From Haemonchus contortus (taxonomy: Eukaryota > Nematoda > Chromadorea > Rhabditida > Trichostrongylidae), in the NCBI GenBank assembly GCA_000469685.2, contig LS997565.1, positions 10,360,505 to 10,424,504 on the forward strand: a stretch of DNA of 64,000 nt, written 5' to 3'. The position numbers were made by a program, and so were the translations under genes. Positions 16,901 through 31,900 of this stretch are shown piece by piece; position 1 is the first letter of the stretch; each line of letters starts with the position of its first letter. Under the pieces are notes generated by a model. It was not told the DNA's origin. It did not search any database and saw nothing but the letters and a program-made list of their open reading frames with translations.

Positions 16901-19900
16901 TTATTTAAGGTGAAGAAGTAAGCTCTACGGAAATCTCAAAGAAGGACCTCATCTGTACATGTTCCACCATTCTGGCATGGTTGTGGAGCGCAGTCATCGA
17001 TATTTTCATCGCAGTTCTCTCCAGTCCATCCTTCATCACAAATACAACTGCGAGCAAACAGAGTATCCACACATAATCCATGTACACAAGGTGCCGATGC
17101 GCACAAATCTTCTGAAAAGTAAGATTTATAGTGATCCTAATTTATTGTCACACAGCCAAAAAGTTCATCATTTCATCTGAGCACCTGAAAATATCAAAAA
17201 TCTTGATCATTCGTCGAGCTGGACAAGGTGCAGTTTCTGAAGGATTACCTCGGGAAGTCGAACGTACGCCAGTACGGTTGCCAGCGCGATGATGAGAATT
17301 CTCCACGAATGCCCCGAACGAAAGGAATGCAATGCCTAGTATCCCTGGGCAAGGATGATCTATTGAACTATGTATTCTGGCTTACGACATAGACGATTGA
17401 AGACGTTAGTGCCCGAGGAAGTGGACGATCAACCGGACAACAGGCACTAAAGGTGATCAGCGGTCAGATTAAAAAGTTATAAGTAGCACCAAGAACTCAA
17501 GAGAACCATATAAAGTCTCACTAGAGCTGGTGAATAAGCATGATGCAGAAAAGCAAAAGTGCAGGATTACTTCTGGCCAAAGACCTTTTTTTCTCAAGAT
17601 ACAGCCCCGCTGTGATGAGTACCGCATATCATAAGCATGCCTCATCTGAATGAAAGGCATCATACTATGCACAATATCCCAATTAAATCTTCTTTGTCAA
17701 CGAAATCCGAGAAACCGGAAATTAGAACGAGCGTAAATCTCAGTCCTCCAATGAATAATGAGAGCCCCTTCACTGCAGTCGTTCCCTCCATAGGCTACCA
17801 ACAAGTGCCGCTGCATAAATGGCAATCCAATGGCGCAATTCCCCGCACTTCCACGGTTTTGCAAGAGCGCGACCGGTCCCGCCCAATCAGCTGTTTTTCC
17901 ACTGCAAAAGCTATAAAGGAGCCATGAAACTCGGCAACTAAAGCAACTTGATAGCAACTGACCAAAAAACCGGAACCGTAAAGTTTTCTGTCAACTACCG
18001 AAATTCAAGAATGGGATGTGATGTCACAGCTATGAGTGAAGATTTCGAGGATTTCAAGTAAGTTATCAATCGTCGCTGAAGCTGTTGACTCTCGAAGAAG
18101 TAACCAATGGATGAGCCGCTTATAGGATTTTTTCGTACACATGTGACCGTTGACAATGGATGTGAGAGGATCGGATGACCCGTACGGAGTTGGAATCATT
18201 GAAAATAGTAAGGCGGTGAATGTGTCATTTCATGCCATTACATCGTTTCTGGAGCATGAACAATAGGAAACGAACTTGATGGAGCCAAGTAAGGAACAGC
18301 AGTCCTCGCCGTTCATCATATGGGCCAATAAATTTTGAAACGCAGTGGCCCCTTCGGTGAGCACGGAAGCGATGTTACATTAGAGTCAGCGTTTTTTTTC
18401 CATTTCTTGAACAAACATCGTCAATCAAACAGGTTCGATCAGGATGGAAACTGATTCAAATTAATCCTACAAACAATGTAGACGTCTAGTGATAGCTTCT
18501 TAATCTTTTTACCTTAGAAAGATAAAAAAAGATACGATACCCCAGTTTTACTCGGTTTCCTACCCATCAAATGACGCAACAGCATTTCCCTCTCCAGACT
18601 TCTTGACTAATGCTGCTATCTGCCAAGACAGCCGCTTTTTTTTCGCATACAAAAACGCCGCTGCAGAATGATTTCGGCCGATAAACGACATCCAGAAAAA
18701 CAGAAGCGGTAGAAGTGACACCTCCACAAACAGACCAGAGACCAGCTTTTTCATTTTCAGCCTTAACATTTACTCGCGAATCTCCCATTTTGAGCAACTC
18801 TATTTATTCATTTCTCCAAGTGAAAGAAGGGGAAAGCAACATCTTACCCCGTCACCAGTGCTGCGCCTATGCATTTACTTTCACATTCAAAAGCCCACAG
18901 CACACTCCAGGAAAGAAGGAAGGGTCATCCTATTCAACTGAAACACTTCCTAAATAATGTAAATAGCTTTTTGCGACCTTAAAACCCCACCCATACAGAA
19001 ACGCTAACCCTATGAGTGGCAAACTCGACGATCGAACGGTCGCGGCAAATGAAGGGAGCACAAATGTTTCTATTCCAACCCAGAACTAATCGGCCCTTTC
19101 TACATGTCTGGATATTCAATTTGTGAATATATGAGTCAAGAATCGGTCCATATTTACATCAACAGCAAGCACGGATTACGCAAGATACTCAGTCTCCTTA
19201 CCAATTTTGTTCGACAGGATAATTTATCGTGCAATAATCTTTTGCTGCGTGAAATTTTAAAATTCCTTTTACATTCCTTTTCCTAATATTTGAATGTTCT
19301 TTGGGCTGGACTCCCTACGTATTTCTAAAAACCAGAGAGAAGTCTAGTGAACGACCTCAACTGCGAGAGACCAGTTTTGACGGGCCTTGAGAGGACCTAA
19401 CTGCGAGGAGCCCAGTGAGTGGAAACAATTGCGAATAAGGCTCGAGCTTCAAAATCCATTCAGCATAGCAGTCAATTTCCCTCATTCATTAGGATTCGGA
19501 AATATGGCAAATGGAGGGTTCGGAGACGAGCATGAGAAAATTACACATACATCAAATGACGTCAATCCCTTCCGCCCATTCTTCACGAACTGCTCCCGCT
19601 TGACCTAACCGATTTGTTACCGAAGGCCAGCGATCTACGTCTCTTCATAGAAAGTAAGACTATATTGAGAGAGCTCAAGCCTGCATCGATGTGAGGATCA
19701 GTCGAATAGATCTGACACCGGAGGCTTACAAACCGAAACGTCACTTTAATTTACAGAAATGTTGAAGCAGAAGGGTTTGCAAAGGAATTTTTTTCGTTCC
19801 CATCCTCGAACGCTAATGCAATTGCCCACGCTCTAATTCTGCTACTTGAGTTTTTCTCGATTCCGGAGAAACTCAATTCAATGCTTCGAGTGCTTCGAAT

Positions 19901-22900
19901 TCTGCTCCTTCCAGACAGTGAAGGACTAGTCATCCACAGGCATCACGACTCGTTCTACAGTAGTTATAAGCAAATGCTTGTCAAACCTAAATTCAAACGG
20001 AATACCAACATAAAATCGCCATTACAAAATAAAAAAGAAAGAACAATAAAGAACAATAAAAAATACCACGATGTTCAACAAAACTTCGAGATAGGAACGA
20101 TTAGACCTCTGAAAGGAGGACGCAATGCCATCCGAACACTACAGTCAATCAAGGAGTGACGAGAGCGAACTCGCACCATTCGCTCCCATGGTACTACACC
20201 CATTCGGGCGCAATCAAAGTAGCACAAAGAACTCTTCATCATTAAATGACACGAATTCTTCAATGCTAATGGACATGTACAATGTAAAAACGAGACTAGT
20301 GGCTTTCTTCAACGTTAACAGCGCAATACCTCGTTTCGAGAATAACTCGCAAACATCAGGGAGTCAGTAAAAAAACCAACAAACCTTTGACATTACAACG
20401 CTTTCCTTTGAATCCTTTGGGGCATTTACATTCATAATCGTTTACCAGATCGACACACGTCGCATTCAGTGCACAAGGTGAATCAGCACAATCATCTGAA
20501 AAGTTGGAATTAATTTTAAGATGACATAAAAAAAACAGAGCTCCATTCATTATATAGTTCCTTATGTAGACAAAAAAAATTTAAATTAATGACTCAAAAT
20601 AATAATTATTCGAAAAAGGTGAGGGACCTCCGAGGTTGCTCACAAATTCCACTGAGAAACATTTCTGTGACCCTTCCATGGTCATTTTTCTATAGAAAAG
20701 GTCTTTCCAGTGGAGCATTACCAATCTGGGGTCCTTCATATCTCAGATGCATGAAAATGACTAGAACCTTTGAAATTATTCTTGCTTCATCACATGTCGC
20801 ATAGCCTTCGAAAATTTCCGTCAAAAATAGCTCCCAGACAACAGAAAACGGATTATTCGGACTATTCACATCTTTCCTGAGTTTGCCATCCACCAAATAT
20901 GTCCACCAAGCATATTTTTTGTAATCCAACCACGAAAATGATGCTGACACGCTTAGCGAAATAGGAAAGGAATTACAATTTCAGATTATGAGGCACAGAA
21001 GGATATTGATCATATGAGCATGGAGGCTTTCCCAGCCCTTTTGCAGCACCATCTCGCTGAAATCAAGTAGATTCCCCATTTTCAAACATCGACCCTGGAC
21101 CTCGTTCAACGTTCGCATATCACATTTTTCAAGCATTTGCTCCAAGTGGAGCTCTTTTCCAGCCATCTGGCTTCTGTCAACATGCACGACCGCTACACAA
21201 AAAGTGTCATGGATAGGCGCAACGTAATAGTTCACAGCAGACGTCTGCAGTGAATAAACGAAACTCTTTTTCTGAAAGACTCCACTCCGTAGTAAACACG
21301 TCGACGAGACACAGAATCCGTCATAGGTACTGAAAAAGAGCAACAGCTGAACTTTACAGCTTTCACTACTGCAATATCGATAAAGGAAAGTGGCGGGTCA
21401 GAATCTATGCCGAGGTAAAGCTTAGTGATTCATCCCTACTATCGTTGAATACCCCTCCATAAGGAAACCATTCATATGGGCGATCCATATTTCACGGAAA
21501 ATGACTTATGGATTCCTGAACTGACAAATTTCTCCAGTGAATGGCAATTCTTTATGGTTCAAAACCGGTGTACTGGAAAGACGATGACAAGAGTCACCAC
21601 AGCAAAACCTGAAATCACGACGGACGACAATGCACCCAAAAGTGCAGTGCACTGCCAATTGCAGTCGTGATTGCACTTGGTTATGTTCGCATTTCTCATT
21701 GTTCCACTCCTTTCTTGAGTGATCGTACTCAGTCTTGGCGGCGAACAGGATGCCTCAGACAAGGAACTTGCTCCTTGAGCGCTCGTTTGGTAAACTCAAC
21801 TTGTACTTTTTGTTGTGCCGTAGAAAACGGCGCGACGTTGGTCACAAATAGTAACGGCCTTCCTCGACTCACCCCTCGCGCAATTCCTGTTGCTTTCATT
21901 GAACTGCTATCACGAGATTTATGACTGACATCTTCGTACGATGGTGAGCATACATTAACTATCAATTTCGCTCCTCAAACGATTCCGATCCAGTAGAAAC
22001 GAGTCGATACGAAATCGTAAGCTTCATCAAAAACTCAGCTGGCAGCTACCATGAGCACCAGAGAGTAATTCGTATCTCTTTGATGGGCTCCTCAGCAATA
22101 CACCGCACAATTCTCTTATCCCTTCTTCTGAACTTTGTCTCGCACATTACATCCAAAAGTACGATTCGTGTATGGAAACTGGTTGAAAATTTTTCGTGGG
22201 CAATCACAAAATTAGAAGAGTTTGGAGGGCCCACTTGAATCATGTATAACTTTCCAGTGGAAAATCCTTGAGATAGGACTCCTCACTCACCCAGACATAC
22301 ATAGCACCTGTCGTCATGAGTTTTACTACACTGCACTCTTCACCGCGGCTTTTTTCAGGGTCAGACTGATGACTCACAGAGAGTTTCGATTGGGGCGCTG
22401 CTAACGCGCCCAGAGCAGCGTCGCAGCTGTTCTTGTGGCCAGCCGACCATCTTTCAACCGCTCATTCTGTCATATCTATTGCTGACGTCATTCCTTCTGA
22501 GTTTTTCATTCCTTTCTACGCATCTGGGAAACAAATCCAGGATGGGGGTTCCGATGCAGGAGTGGGTAATGATCGGTGCTGATAAAATCTCCGTGATCAG
22601 CTGAACTCCATGCAATGATCGAGTTTCTTTCTCCTTTCTAGTCATGCGACTTGTTTGTTTTCCCAGTAGGAGTTCCGGGGATCATACTTGCTCTGTTCGT
22701 GACAGCCTTCAAAATGTTTTCTGCATTTTTTTACAAAAAATGCACTCGCACGCGTACTTCTTTCATTCGAAGCTTCATGATTTATCGTTAGACTCTGAAT
22801 ATTTGAGGAATCCTGAGAAAGATCGCACTTGCTCGAATTCCTCAATTTCATTCCGCAAATTTTCTCTTAAAACTGGCAGAAATCATGAGAAAACTATTTT

Positions 22901-25900
22901 TCTTGTTTTTTTTTCGGCAAAAAATGAAAACATTCTCTTTCCGATAGTCGATGATCCCCAAAACAAGAAGTCAACTCGGAAAACCGATAAACAAACGAAG
23001 CTTCTGTCGGCTAGCATTGCTCTATACCAACTTACGATTGCTGTTATCTCATTGTTCTTGTTATTTTCACACCTTGACTGGTTTATTTGCCATTCCCTCG
23101 TGTTAGTCTTGTTCCCACTAGACTTGTTTATGAGTTAGAAGTAGGCTGTCTTATAGTATATTTAACGCATGCCTGTGTCCACAAATGGAAACGATCAGAA
23201 TTTGAGCAAACTTCTTTTGAGCTTATAAACAACCATTGCCTTAAGTCAACAAATAGAATATAGTTCTTTTTATTCCCGTGCAGTTTATTGATTCTTTTGA
23301 GTACAGTCATCTACAGTACACTACAGTTCAGAGGCACGAGGGGTTTTGGTCCTGTAGCACAATGCAGGTGCAACATTAGTTAGGGTCGTTTGATTTGCCC
23401 ATAACTCACCAACCTTAGGATTATCCTCAACCCCATTCCATTTCAATTTACATACAAATGGTGCATGATGGCTAGAAATAAACATGAAAGTATTTCATGA
23501 ATATTAAGTAAAACCCACAATAATCATTATGGAATCGTTTGGATTTCTAATCAGATGAAGGTGATCATTAGGCAGAGGGGAACTTTTATTGTCACCGATG
23601 AATCGGATGAAGAATTTTTTTTGTAATCAAGCCCAAGAATCGCAAACTTGACCATGGGAAACATTTTAAAAAAACCTAGGGAAAATTAAATGTTTTTGGG
23701 TAGATATAACTGTTTCTACTTCAAGTCCAATTACAAATGAATTGCCATCAGATGTCGAAAGTCTAATTAGAGACAGACAGCGAAATGGTTTTTGTCTCCT
23801 TAGCCAAACTCAATTCGAACCGAAGGCAGGAATTCGTTCAATCGTTTCGACAACAAGTTTAGCAATCAATTTCACTTCTCGAATGTTCACTACTTCATAT
23901 TTGTTCTTAAATTCGCCAGTCCCCTCCACACAAATCGCCTTCTCTCATGCCCACTCCAATCACATCTTACCTCTGTATGAATAAAAAAGCATGACCAACG
24001 TCAGACATAATTTATTCATTTTCTCACACCATGCACGCAACAACTCTGCTTGGCTAAGGTTGTCTTCGTCAAGAGTTCAAAGTTAAGTTGACAGTTGGTA
24101 ACTACGATTGTAGTTCCAGTTGTCAACTTTAATATTGAAGTCCCTAGAGCGCTTTGAGGAGCAGTTTGCGTGCTCGTAAGACTCATATCGAATTACCCCA
24201 TGTATTTGACCAGTAAATCATGAAGAAATTTAGCTGCAAGCGACCAATAAGCCTATACATGCATGCACTTTCAAACCCCTTGCCAATGCTATCTCACTAG
24301 CAGCATTTCTGCAGGATGAATGAAGAAGTTCTAAGTCAATCATTCTTTCACCTCGAGGACAGAAATGAGCTTGTGATGATTGACTAGGTGCTTCTTGATA
24401 GCGTTCGTCTGTGGTGTGACACCTCAGGGGTGTGGTGCGTTAGGAACGAAATGGTCGCGTCGCGGCGAGAGTGGCGTCGCGCGCGAAAGAATGTAGCTGG
24501 ATGCAGCAGTAGGTAAGAAATACAAGAACAGAAGAACTAATAGTAGAATTATGCATAAAATAATGATCGCATATCGATTGAGCTGTAATAACGGCGAATG
24601 AGTGGTCCGCGACAGCCGCGTGCGGCAAATCGATTACCCAAAACCGTTCCTAACGCCCGTCTCCCATACCTCAGATATCCAATCCACTGAGCGACTCATT
24701 CTTAGAGAAAGTAACTGGTATCAACTTCGGGCCGAAAACTTTGAATACAGGTTCTGAAGGCTAGTGGACCCACTTCTAGACTTGGATAGGCTAGCCCAAT
24801 AGACAGACATGCATTCATTATCATTTACTACTCAATGGGAGTGATATTTTTAGATACTACCATATTAACCAAGCTTCTTCTACTCATTCACATTTTTTTT
24901 GTGATGACTCGCTCTTGTTGCTCAAAGAAGATGCTGAGGTGAGGCGCTCAGGCCCCTTTTATGTCATATTTGGAAAGGCGTGTCCACCACGATACGGTAG
25001 TTGCTACAATCGGAAGCCTTTTCTCACTGATGCTCACGGAATCTTTGGTCATAAAAGTTATTACAATCAGCTATTACAATGGTCGTTATTCAATATTCAT
25101 GGATAATACGGCTCTGCACGCTCATTCTTTTAGGAGCTACACAGTCATTCTCAGCTTCGGTGCCGAAATTCTTTAAACAATCAAGTGAAAAGTTCATTCC
25201 TTTTTTGAAGTGAGCTGAGAAGAAAAATAAAACTTCAAAGGGTCAGGAACGGGGAAGCGTTTTTCTCAGTATCCAGTTACCGATAACACAAAAAAGGGTG
25301 CAAAAAATGTTCCGACGTGGGAAATCATCTGGGCAGTTGGGAACTGAAGTCAATCATTTACGAGTCAGGTCAGTCACTCTTAATGCTTTGAACAAGGGAA
25401 GGTCAGTATTGGTTCTCTAATTGTTCGTACCGCAATATCAAAGGCATCAAACGTCGGTTCAGTCCGAATCTACGCGAACTCCTGAAGGACTCTCTAAAGC
25501 ACTTTCTAGCGTATTTCATCGAGAAAAAACATCGTTGTAGTTCCCAACGCTTAAGTCATTGCATTTTACCACGCCAATGTACTTTTTACAAGCGGGTTCG
25601 TGAGAAACTGTAAGGCATCGTCTTGAATAATGTAACAACCCGGGCAATATTTCTTCCCATTCACAACCCTATCAAGCAGTAGCCTACTTCATGTCGAAAG
25701 CTCCGGAAATTCCCTTTTGTCGGCAGCGAAAACCTCGTCAACAACGAACACAGATGGCATGCGCTAAATGAGGATCGCACAAGGGAGCGGTGCAGACCAA
25801 ACACCATAGCAACTCGTAAGCAGGCACCAAATGAGGACTGAACAAACGATGATGCCTGGATGCCTCGAATTCACAGCTCTGTGGTCAGTGAATTAATGAA

Positions 25901-28900
25901 CCCTGAATGTGGAAAACCACAGCTGTTCTACCTTGATTATTAGACCGATAGAAATTCTTCCTCATAGTTCTGAATCTGATTCTGATTCCGTCGCGACAGC
26001 CCTGTCAGCAAACTACGGCTCTGGGAATCAATACCCTTTTCACGGAATAATTTATCACGCTCTATAAACCTGAATACTAATCAAATCATTCGCATGATGG
26101 AGCTCGTAATTTTCTGAGCTCATAAATGAGTTTCGCCTAGACTTTTGAGGCCAACCTTGAGATATCGTGAGAGTAGATGATCTTCTAGAAGTATTTCAAC
26201 TCTCTAACAAGTAGGCAAAAGTAATGTCGCTCACGATGACATCTGAGAAAAAGAAAGCTGATCACATAGAAGCTGCATGAAAAAGAGAGAAGGAACAGTA
26301 TACATTATCAGAACAAGAAATTAATGAAAGTCCAAAAACAAAACGAAGATAGATTTCGTTTTGTTCCGAAGAGAATTCTGATTTAACGTGTTTTTGGATT
26401 CTGCTTTGAGTTTTGCACAAACCAAAGCAGTTTTCAAAAACGGGAACTTCATATTCATTAGCTTCATTCTATCGATTTCAGCAGTTGGTACGAAACTACT
26501 GGATCTCATCATTTACTTATTGGTAATGCACAAATTGATAATCGTATGGGGAATTGAAATGCCCATGGCTACGTCCTACAAGGAAACAGTGACAATCCTG
26601 CTTCCTAAATTAAAGTCCCACTTCTTAGAGGAAGAAACCTTGAATCTAAATCCGATTGAGAGCTCCGCAAAGGTGGCATCGAGCTCAGCTTATGACTCTT
26701 AGATTTCCAACGCTAAGATTGAGGTACGATGGATAATCACGGATTAGTCCACAGTTGTAATGCTCAAGCTGTTCCAACATTTTCAAATCTTCCATAACAA
26801 TTATATTACTTTGAACTCAAGTCGCGGCTGGCCGTGTATTTATAAAAAGATTCCATCAATACGCATCTATGTTTGGTTACGCAAAAACTGTATGATTTTA
26901 TGAAGACTTTTTGCCGTTGACTCCTGCTGAAATCGGCCATTTCAAGGGAATTAATGGTTCTTAAAACGTATGTATTGATAATCAGTGCACTTAAACACTG
27001 CAGTGCAGCTTCTTCTTTGGTATCCGTACCATTATTCATCGTCTCTTGAGAGACAATCGGTCTCATTCATTTGCATTTTCAATCGAAATTCTTTCCTATT
27101 CCTTTGATGGACTATAAGATGTGCGCGCAAAGGCAGTAAATCCTTCACTGTCAATCCGATTCTCTTCAAAGACTTTTTATCGATTTTTCCGGAAATATTT
27201 ACACTATTTGGAATCTGTTGTTCACTGTTATTCAATATCCCAAAGAACTTCTTCAAAAATAGCTCTTTTTTCAAGAACTTTGAGACCAAAACAATCGCCA
27301 CTATGGGGGCGGAGCCTATGAGCAGAGAGCAGGCAATATCGATCTCACTACGCACTCTGCACAGCATGTTGCTGTGTTGCTGTTGGCCAGTACATAAATG
27401 CGTTACGGTAAGGCTCTTATCAATCCTTATCAATCAATACTCATAAAAACTACGTATAAATTGTCCATTCTTTATTTAGGTGCTCTCATGCTTCGATACA
27501 CTTATTGTTGCGATTCTCACCTACAAATCTTTAAACCTTCTTGCAAATACTATCTATGAACCGTAAGTTCTAACCCATAATTTTGTTAAAATTTTTTATA
27601 AATCAAGTAAATAACATTTCGAGTACGTTTACTGTACGCAAAATTGTATAAGCCAGTCTAAGCTAGTAAATCCAATTTTCTCGTGCCTCATTTACACAAA
27701 GACCACTCTGTGTGTATGTGGATAGCTCCGTACGAAAAGCCTTCGGCAGAATGAAAAAACGACAGATAGGGTAACATGATGAATGTTGCCCAGAAATTTG
27801 TCTTTCCCTCTAAAACCGAAGTGATATATGATCCTATCAAGAAACCTCGAACATTACTGGTTTCAGCCATACTTTTCCTCAAAGTGTATGAACGATCAAC
27901 TGGATTTCGATGGATGGCCAACTAAATCATTGTCTCCAAAACTCTTTTGTTCTTGAGAGCAATGCGAAAAAGTATTCTTCTAGTACCCCAGCAGTCTCGA
28001 ATACTGAATAAATAGGGTAATATGGCTCGTAGTACTATGTTAAAACAGTAAATATATAAATAGATAAATAAGTTGTTGGCGGAAATCGGAGGCACGTGAA
28101 ATTAGTGATTCAAGGCCTTGTTTGAGGCCTAGAAAAGCCCTAGAAACGTTTGCAGAAAAAGTGGCCTTCAGAATTAATTGCGCGCAGCGATACCCGCTAT
28201 GTCATATCGACTTAATTTTGGCAATTTTGTGCCAGTGTTTCTTTCAATGTCTTGTAATTCTAGTAACAATTATTGGGATCCGATATTCGGGCGATTCAGC
28301 CCATTTTCAGAAACTGGACTGGGACTTTTAGGAATAAAACTCATCAAAAAGCTATTAATATCACTGTTAAGTCACTATTACTGGCCTTTAAGTAAAAACC
28401 TTTACCTTTTATAATGACTGAATTTAAAGTATCATTGACGCGATAATGACGTATACTAATAATTGTTACTAGAATTACAAGACATTGAAAGAAACACTGG
28501 CACAAAAACGCCAAAATTAAGTCGATATGACATAGCGGGTATCGCTGCACGCAATTAATTCTGAAGGCCACTTTTTCTGCAAACGTTTCTAGGACTTCTC
28601 TGGGCCTTGAACAAGGCAACACCTCAAATGACTAATTTTGCCATTTTTACGTGCTACGGATTCCCTTCAACAATTTATTTATTTATTTATTGTTTTCCGC
28701 ATACTACTGCAACAGATGTTGCCCTATTTATTCAAAAACTGCTAGGGTGCTAGGAGAACATCTCTTTCGCATTACTCTCAAGAACAAAAGAATATACGGT
28801 GTAAAGCTGTCTAGTGACTAACCGTTGTTTACGGCCCTATTCAACAACAAATAAAGAGGTTACTGGCTTCTATTTATAACTAGACTTATGCAAATTGGCT

Positions 28901-31900
28901 TCCATTTGAGCTGTGATTGACGCGATAATGGACTTCCCACAATGCATACAATTTACTGCCTGCACCTTTCTTATTATATTTCAAGACTATTTTCTTTATT
29001 CGACCTACCATATTTTTCGAGAACTTTCAAAAATTCGTTTCTAAACAATAAAATCGAATACGAATCACTTGTCGCCAATTGATACATAAATAGCACCAGC
29101 GTTGATCAGAATCCTCATATGGAGCGCATTGCTCCATCTAATGAGTTTACTGATGATGCTTAGATAGAATACTTCTTTGCGGCAGCTTTGCCCCCGGAAA
29201 GTGCCACTTTTTACCACATTTTACCTAAAAATCCCCCTTGTTCTCTATCCATGTCGGCTGCTGGCAAACTTTTCGTTTTGTCCATACCTTTTCGCTCCTC
29301 TAACTCACGCAAGACCTCATCTCCTATTTCAAAGCCAAATTTATGTTCTCCATATCTTTTATCCAATCATTCCCTTTTTTGTTTTTGTCTTCCTCTTCTT
29401 TCTTAGTCAACTAAAATAAACCTGGCTAATAAAAGATAATAACGGTTTAAAGTGATCTCTTGCCTATCATCCGGAATCTATTGACTATCGAGCCCCGAAT
29501 CCTCTGAGAGCATGGGAAGCTCTTCACAAAAAGGTATATTTCGGCACAGATAGCCTCATAAACTTTGAAAATGTTTACTGCCTCTGTCGACCTTGCCTTT
29601 CTGTTCTTCTTCAAGCACCATGTTTTCGCCCCCTTCCAATAAATCGTAAAGTTTTTCTCAAAGAACAACAAATACACTTGTTTCCCTCTCATTCTCATCT
29701 TCTGCTCTCTCATATGTATGGCTCCCACTGTCAAACTTCGATGGCTCTTTTTCAGATTAGGACATACTAGAATGCTGGCAGTAATACCGGCATTATAGCG
29801 GAAGAAGACCTCTTTGCGGAAACCTCCCCTAACGTGTAATGATTCGCTGCATGATATTTCCTGGAAAGGGTCGTCGCTGTGCATAACAACTCCCCACGGG
29901 ATCTTCCCTCTTCACCCAAGGACGTCTCTAGGGAACACTTCTTGAATGTCATACGAGCGTGCAACATTATATTTGAGCCAATTGACCTCGTATGCACGCC
30001 CTAGAGACAGCCTCTATTCCTGATTGAACAGAAAAAGGAAAACTGCGAAGTAGAGGAGTCTACTAAAGGTGACTGAATGAATTCCAATAGGATCTGTGGA
30101 ATCTAGCGGAATCGTAAAATCGACACTCCATTTGAGAGTTCCTTTTCGTAAAAAGAGTTTTAGTACGGCAAACTGACGGCAAACTTCCTCAGCTATCGCA
30201 CGCGACAATATTCCCCTGATATGCTCACGTAGTTCTCTGAAAGTTGTCAAAAAATCGTATTACACCCAACCATCCATTAAATATTTCCTTCCTGCCTTCC
30301 TAATCGATTTCAACCGCTACATGATGTAGCGGTTCAAGACTAAATAGGATTAGCTCGGAAACTCAGTCAGAAGTAATGGGAAGACAAATTATTATTGATT
30401 CCTGGGAAACCAGTCGAGCTGGGTTCTAAATGTGTGAAAATCGTTGAACTGGAAATTTCTCCCATAAAGGGGCAATAACTTAAAGGATCAAGTAAAATCA
30501 AGACTGCTCCATGATGGTAGCTTTTTCAGCGAGCACGTCCTAGATAAATACCGTCCCAGATAGATATCTGAAGAAAAGAGAGTAAAAAAATCATGAACGT
30601 GAAAGTTGTGAAGGCCTACAGTGGTAGTGCACGGCCTGGAACGGGGACTAAAAAGAAAAAAAAATCTTTTTTCCCAAGCACGTATCATCGAAAGCTGAAG
30701 GATATGAAGTTCCTACTTTTGTAATGGTAGATAATTCTTGATTTTTGTTCATCATGAAAACTTATTTGGAAGTTTCGAGATGTAACAAAGAAAAAAATAC
30801 ATATATAAAACAACCTAACAAAGGCTCCATTCTTAGGTATCGCCATCTCTGTTACTAAGTACTGCAATCAAAATTAATTTCAAGAAAAAGAGGTCTAGTT
30901 TGTGCATATGCGCTGCAATAGAAAAGGATAAGGGACCTCTTTAACCCGAACCCTAATCGCATGAGGTTGAGAATTGAAGAGGATATCTGATCTTTAAACC
31001 ATGGGAAATATTTTCGCTTGATTGGTAAACATCTTCCTTGCTTTCCTGGGGAATACTAAGCAATTTTGCACGAGTAGGGAAATTACGCACAAAACTCAAA
31101 GGCAAACTAACAAAAGCAAGAATCATTAGTTCCGTTATCATGTTTAATTTCAGGCACTGGACCACAATTTTCTCGTTTTTCTTCTTTCTCTGTTTCTTCA
31201 TCTGTCAACTTATCGCTACAACTTTCATTATTCTCGCTCACAAGAGGAGTATAGCACGCTATTGCTATCCACGGTTAGTAAAAACTTCAGCTTAGGTTTC
31301 AGTCAAATTCTGCAGAAACGAGCTAATCATCACATGAATGCTTGTTGCAAAGTGTGTTTACATTTGGTCTGTGGTTCGGCGATCAAAAACCAATGTAGCA
31401 AACAACGATAGCAACAACAAATCAACCGGAGGGCGGCTTTCGACTCTCCTCGCTCTCGACACCTATTAAATATGAGGCAATATGAGGGCTATTATCAACA
31501 CACAGAATCAATCTGAAAACCCTTGGCGACAAAGGAAAAAAACTTTTTCCTCTATTCCAATCTCTATAAATAGTCAGGGCATCTGGTGCTAATTTCGATA
31601 ACTAAAGACAACTTTACCTCTCCATAAGCATTTCGGCATTTGAACAGAAAAAAACAGCTGCCAAAAGGGTAAATGAAACCGCAAAAATGCAACAGAGCAA
31701 TTCTCCTCACTTTCATTTGGAAAAGAGAGTAGAAACCTTCCTCATTTGGATTCGAATTCGAATGAAGTCCTTTCAGGTTAGCTCTCATTCTTGGACTCAT
31801 TGTTTGCTCCGGTTTGGCATGTGTCATAATCCTAATTTACTTTGGTGGGGCACAAACCTCTATGACAGCATTCTTCTTTAGGATATACGAGGTAAGTATC

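Noticed and set aside
22644..23138. 164-codon plus-strand ORF with a hydrophobic C-terminus
   Set aside because: No domain, AT-rich low-complexity composition and no splice context. It could be chance in a 13-kb intron; kept only as a note.
24070..24140. Short imperfect hairpin (TTAAGTTGACAGTTGG with its inverted partner) as a pre-miRNA
   Set aside because: Stem of about 23 bp with bulges and a 4-nt loop is too small and there is no expression or conservation evidence.
29447..29884. 145-codon minus-strand ORF
   Set aside because: No domain, no splice sites, atypical composition; probably chance.
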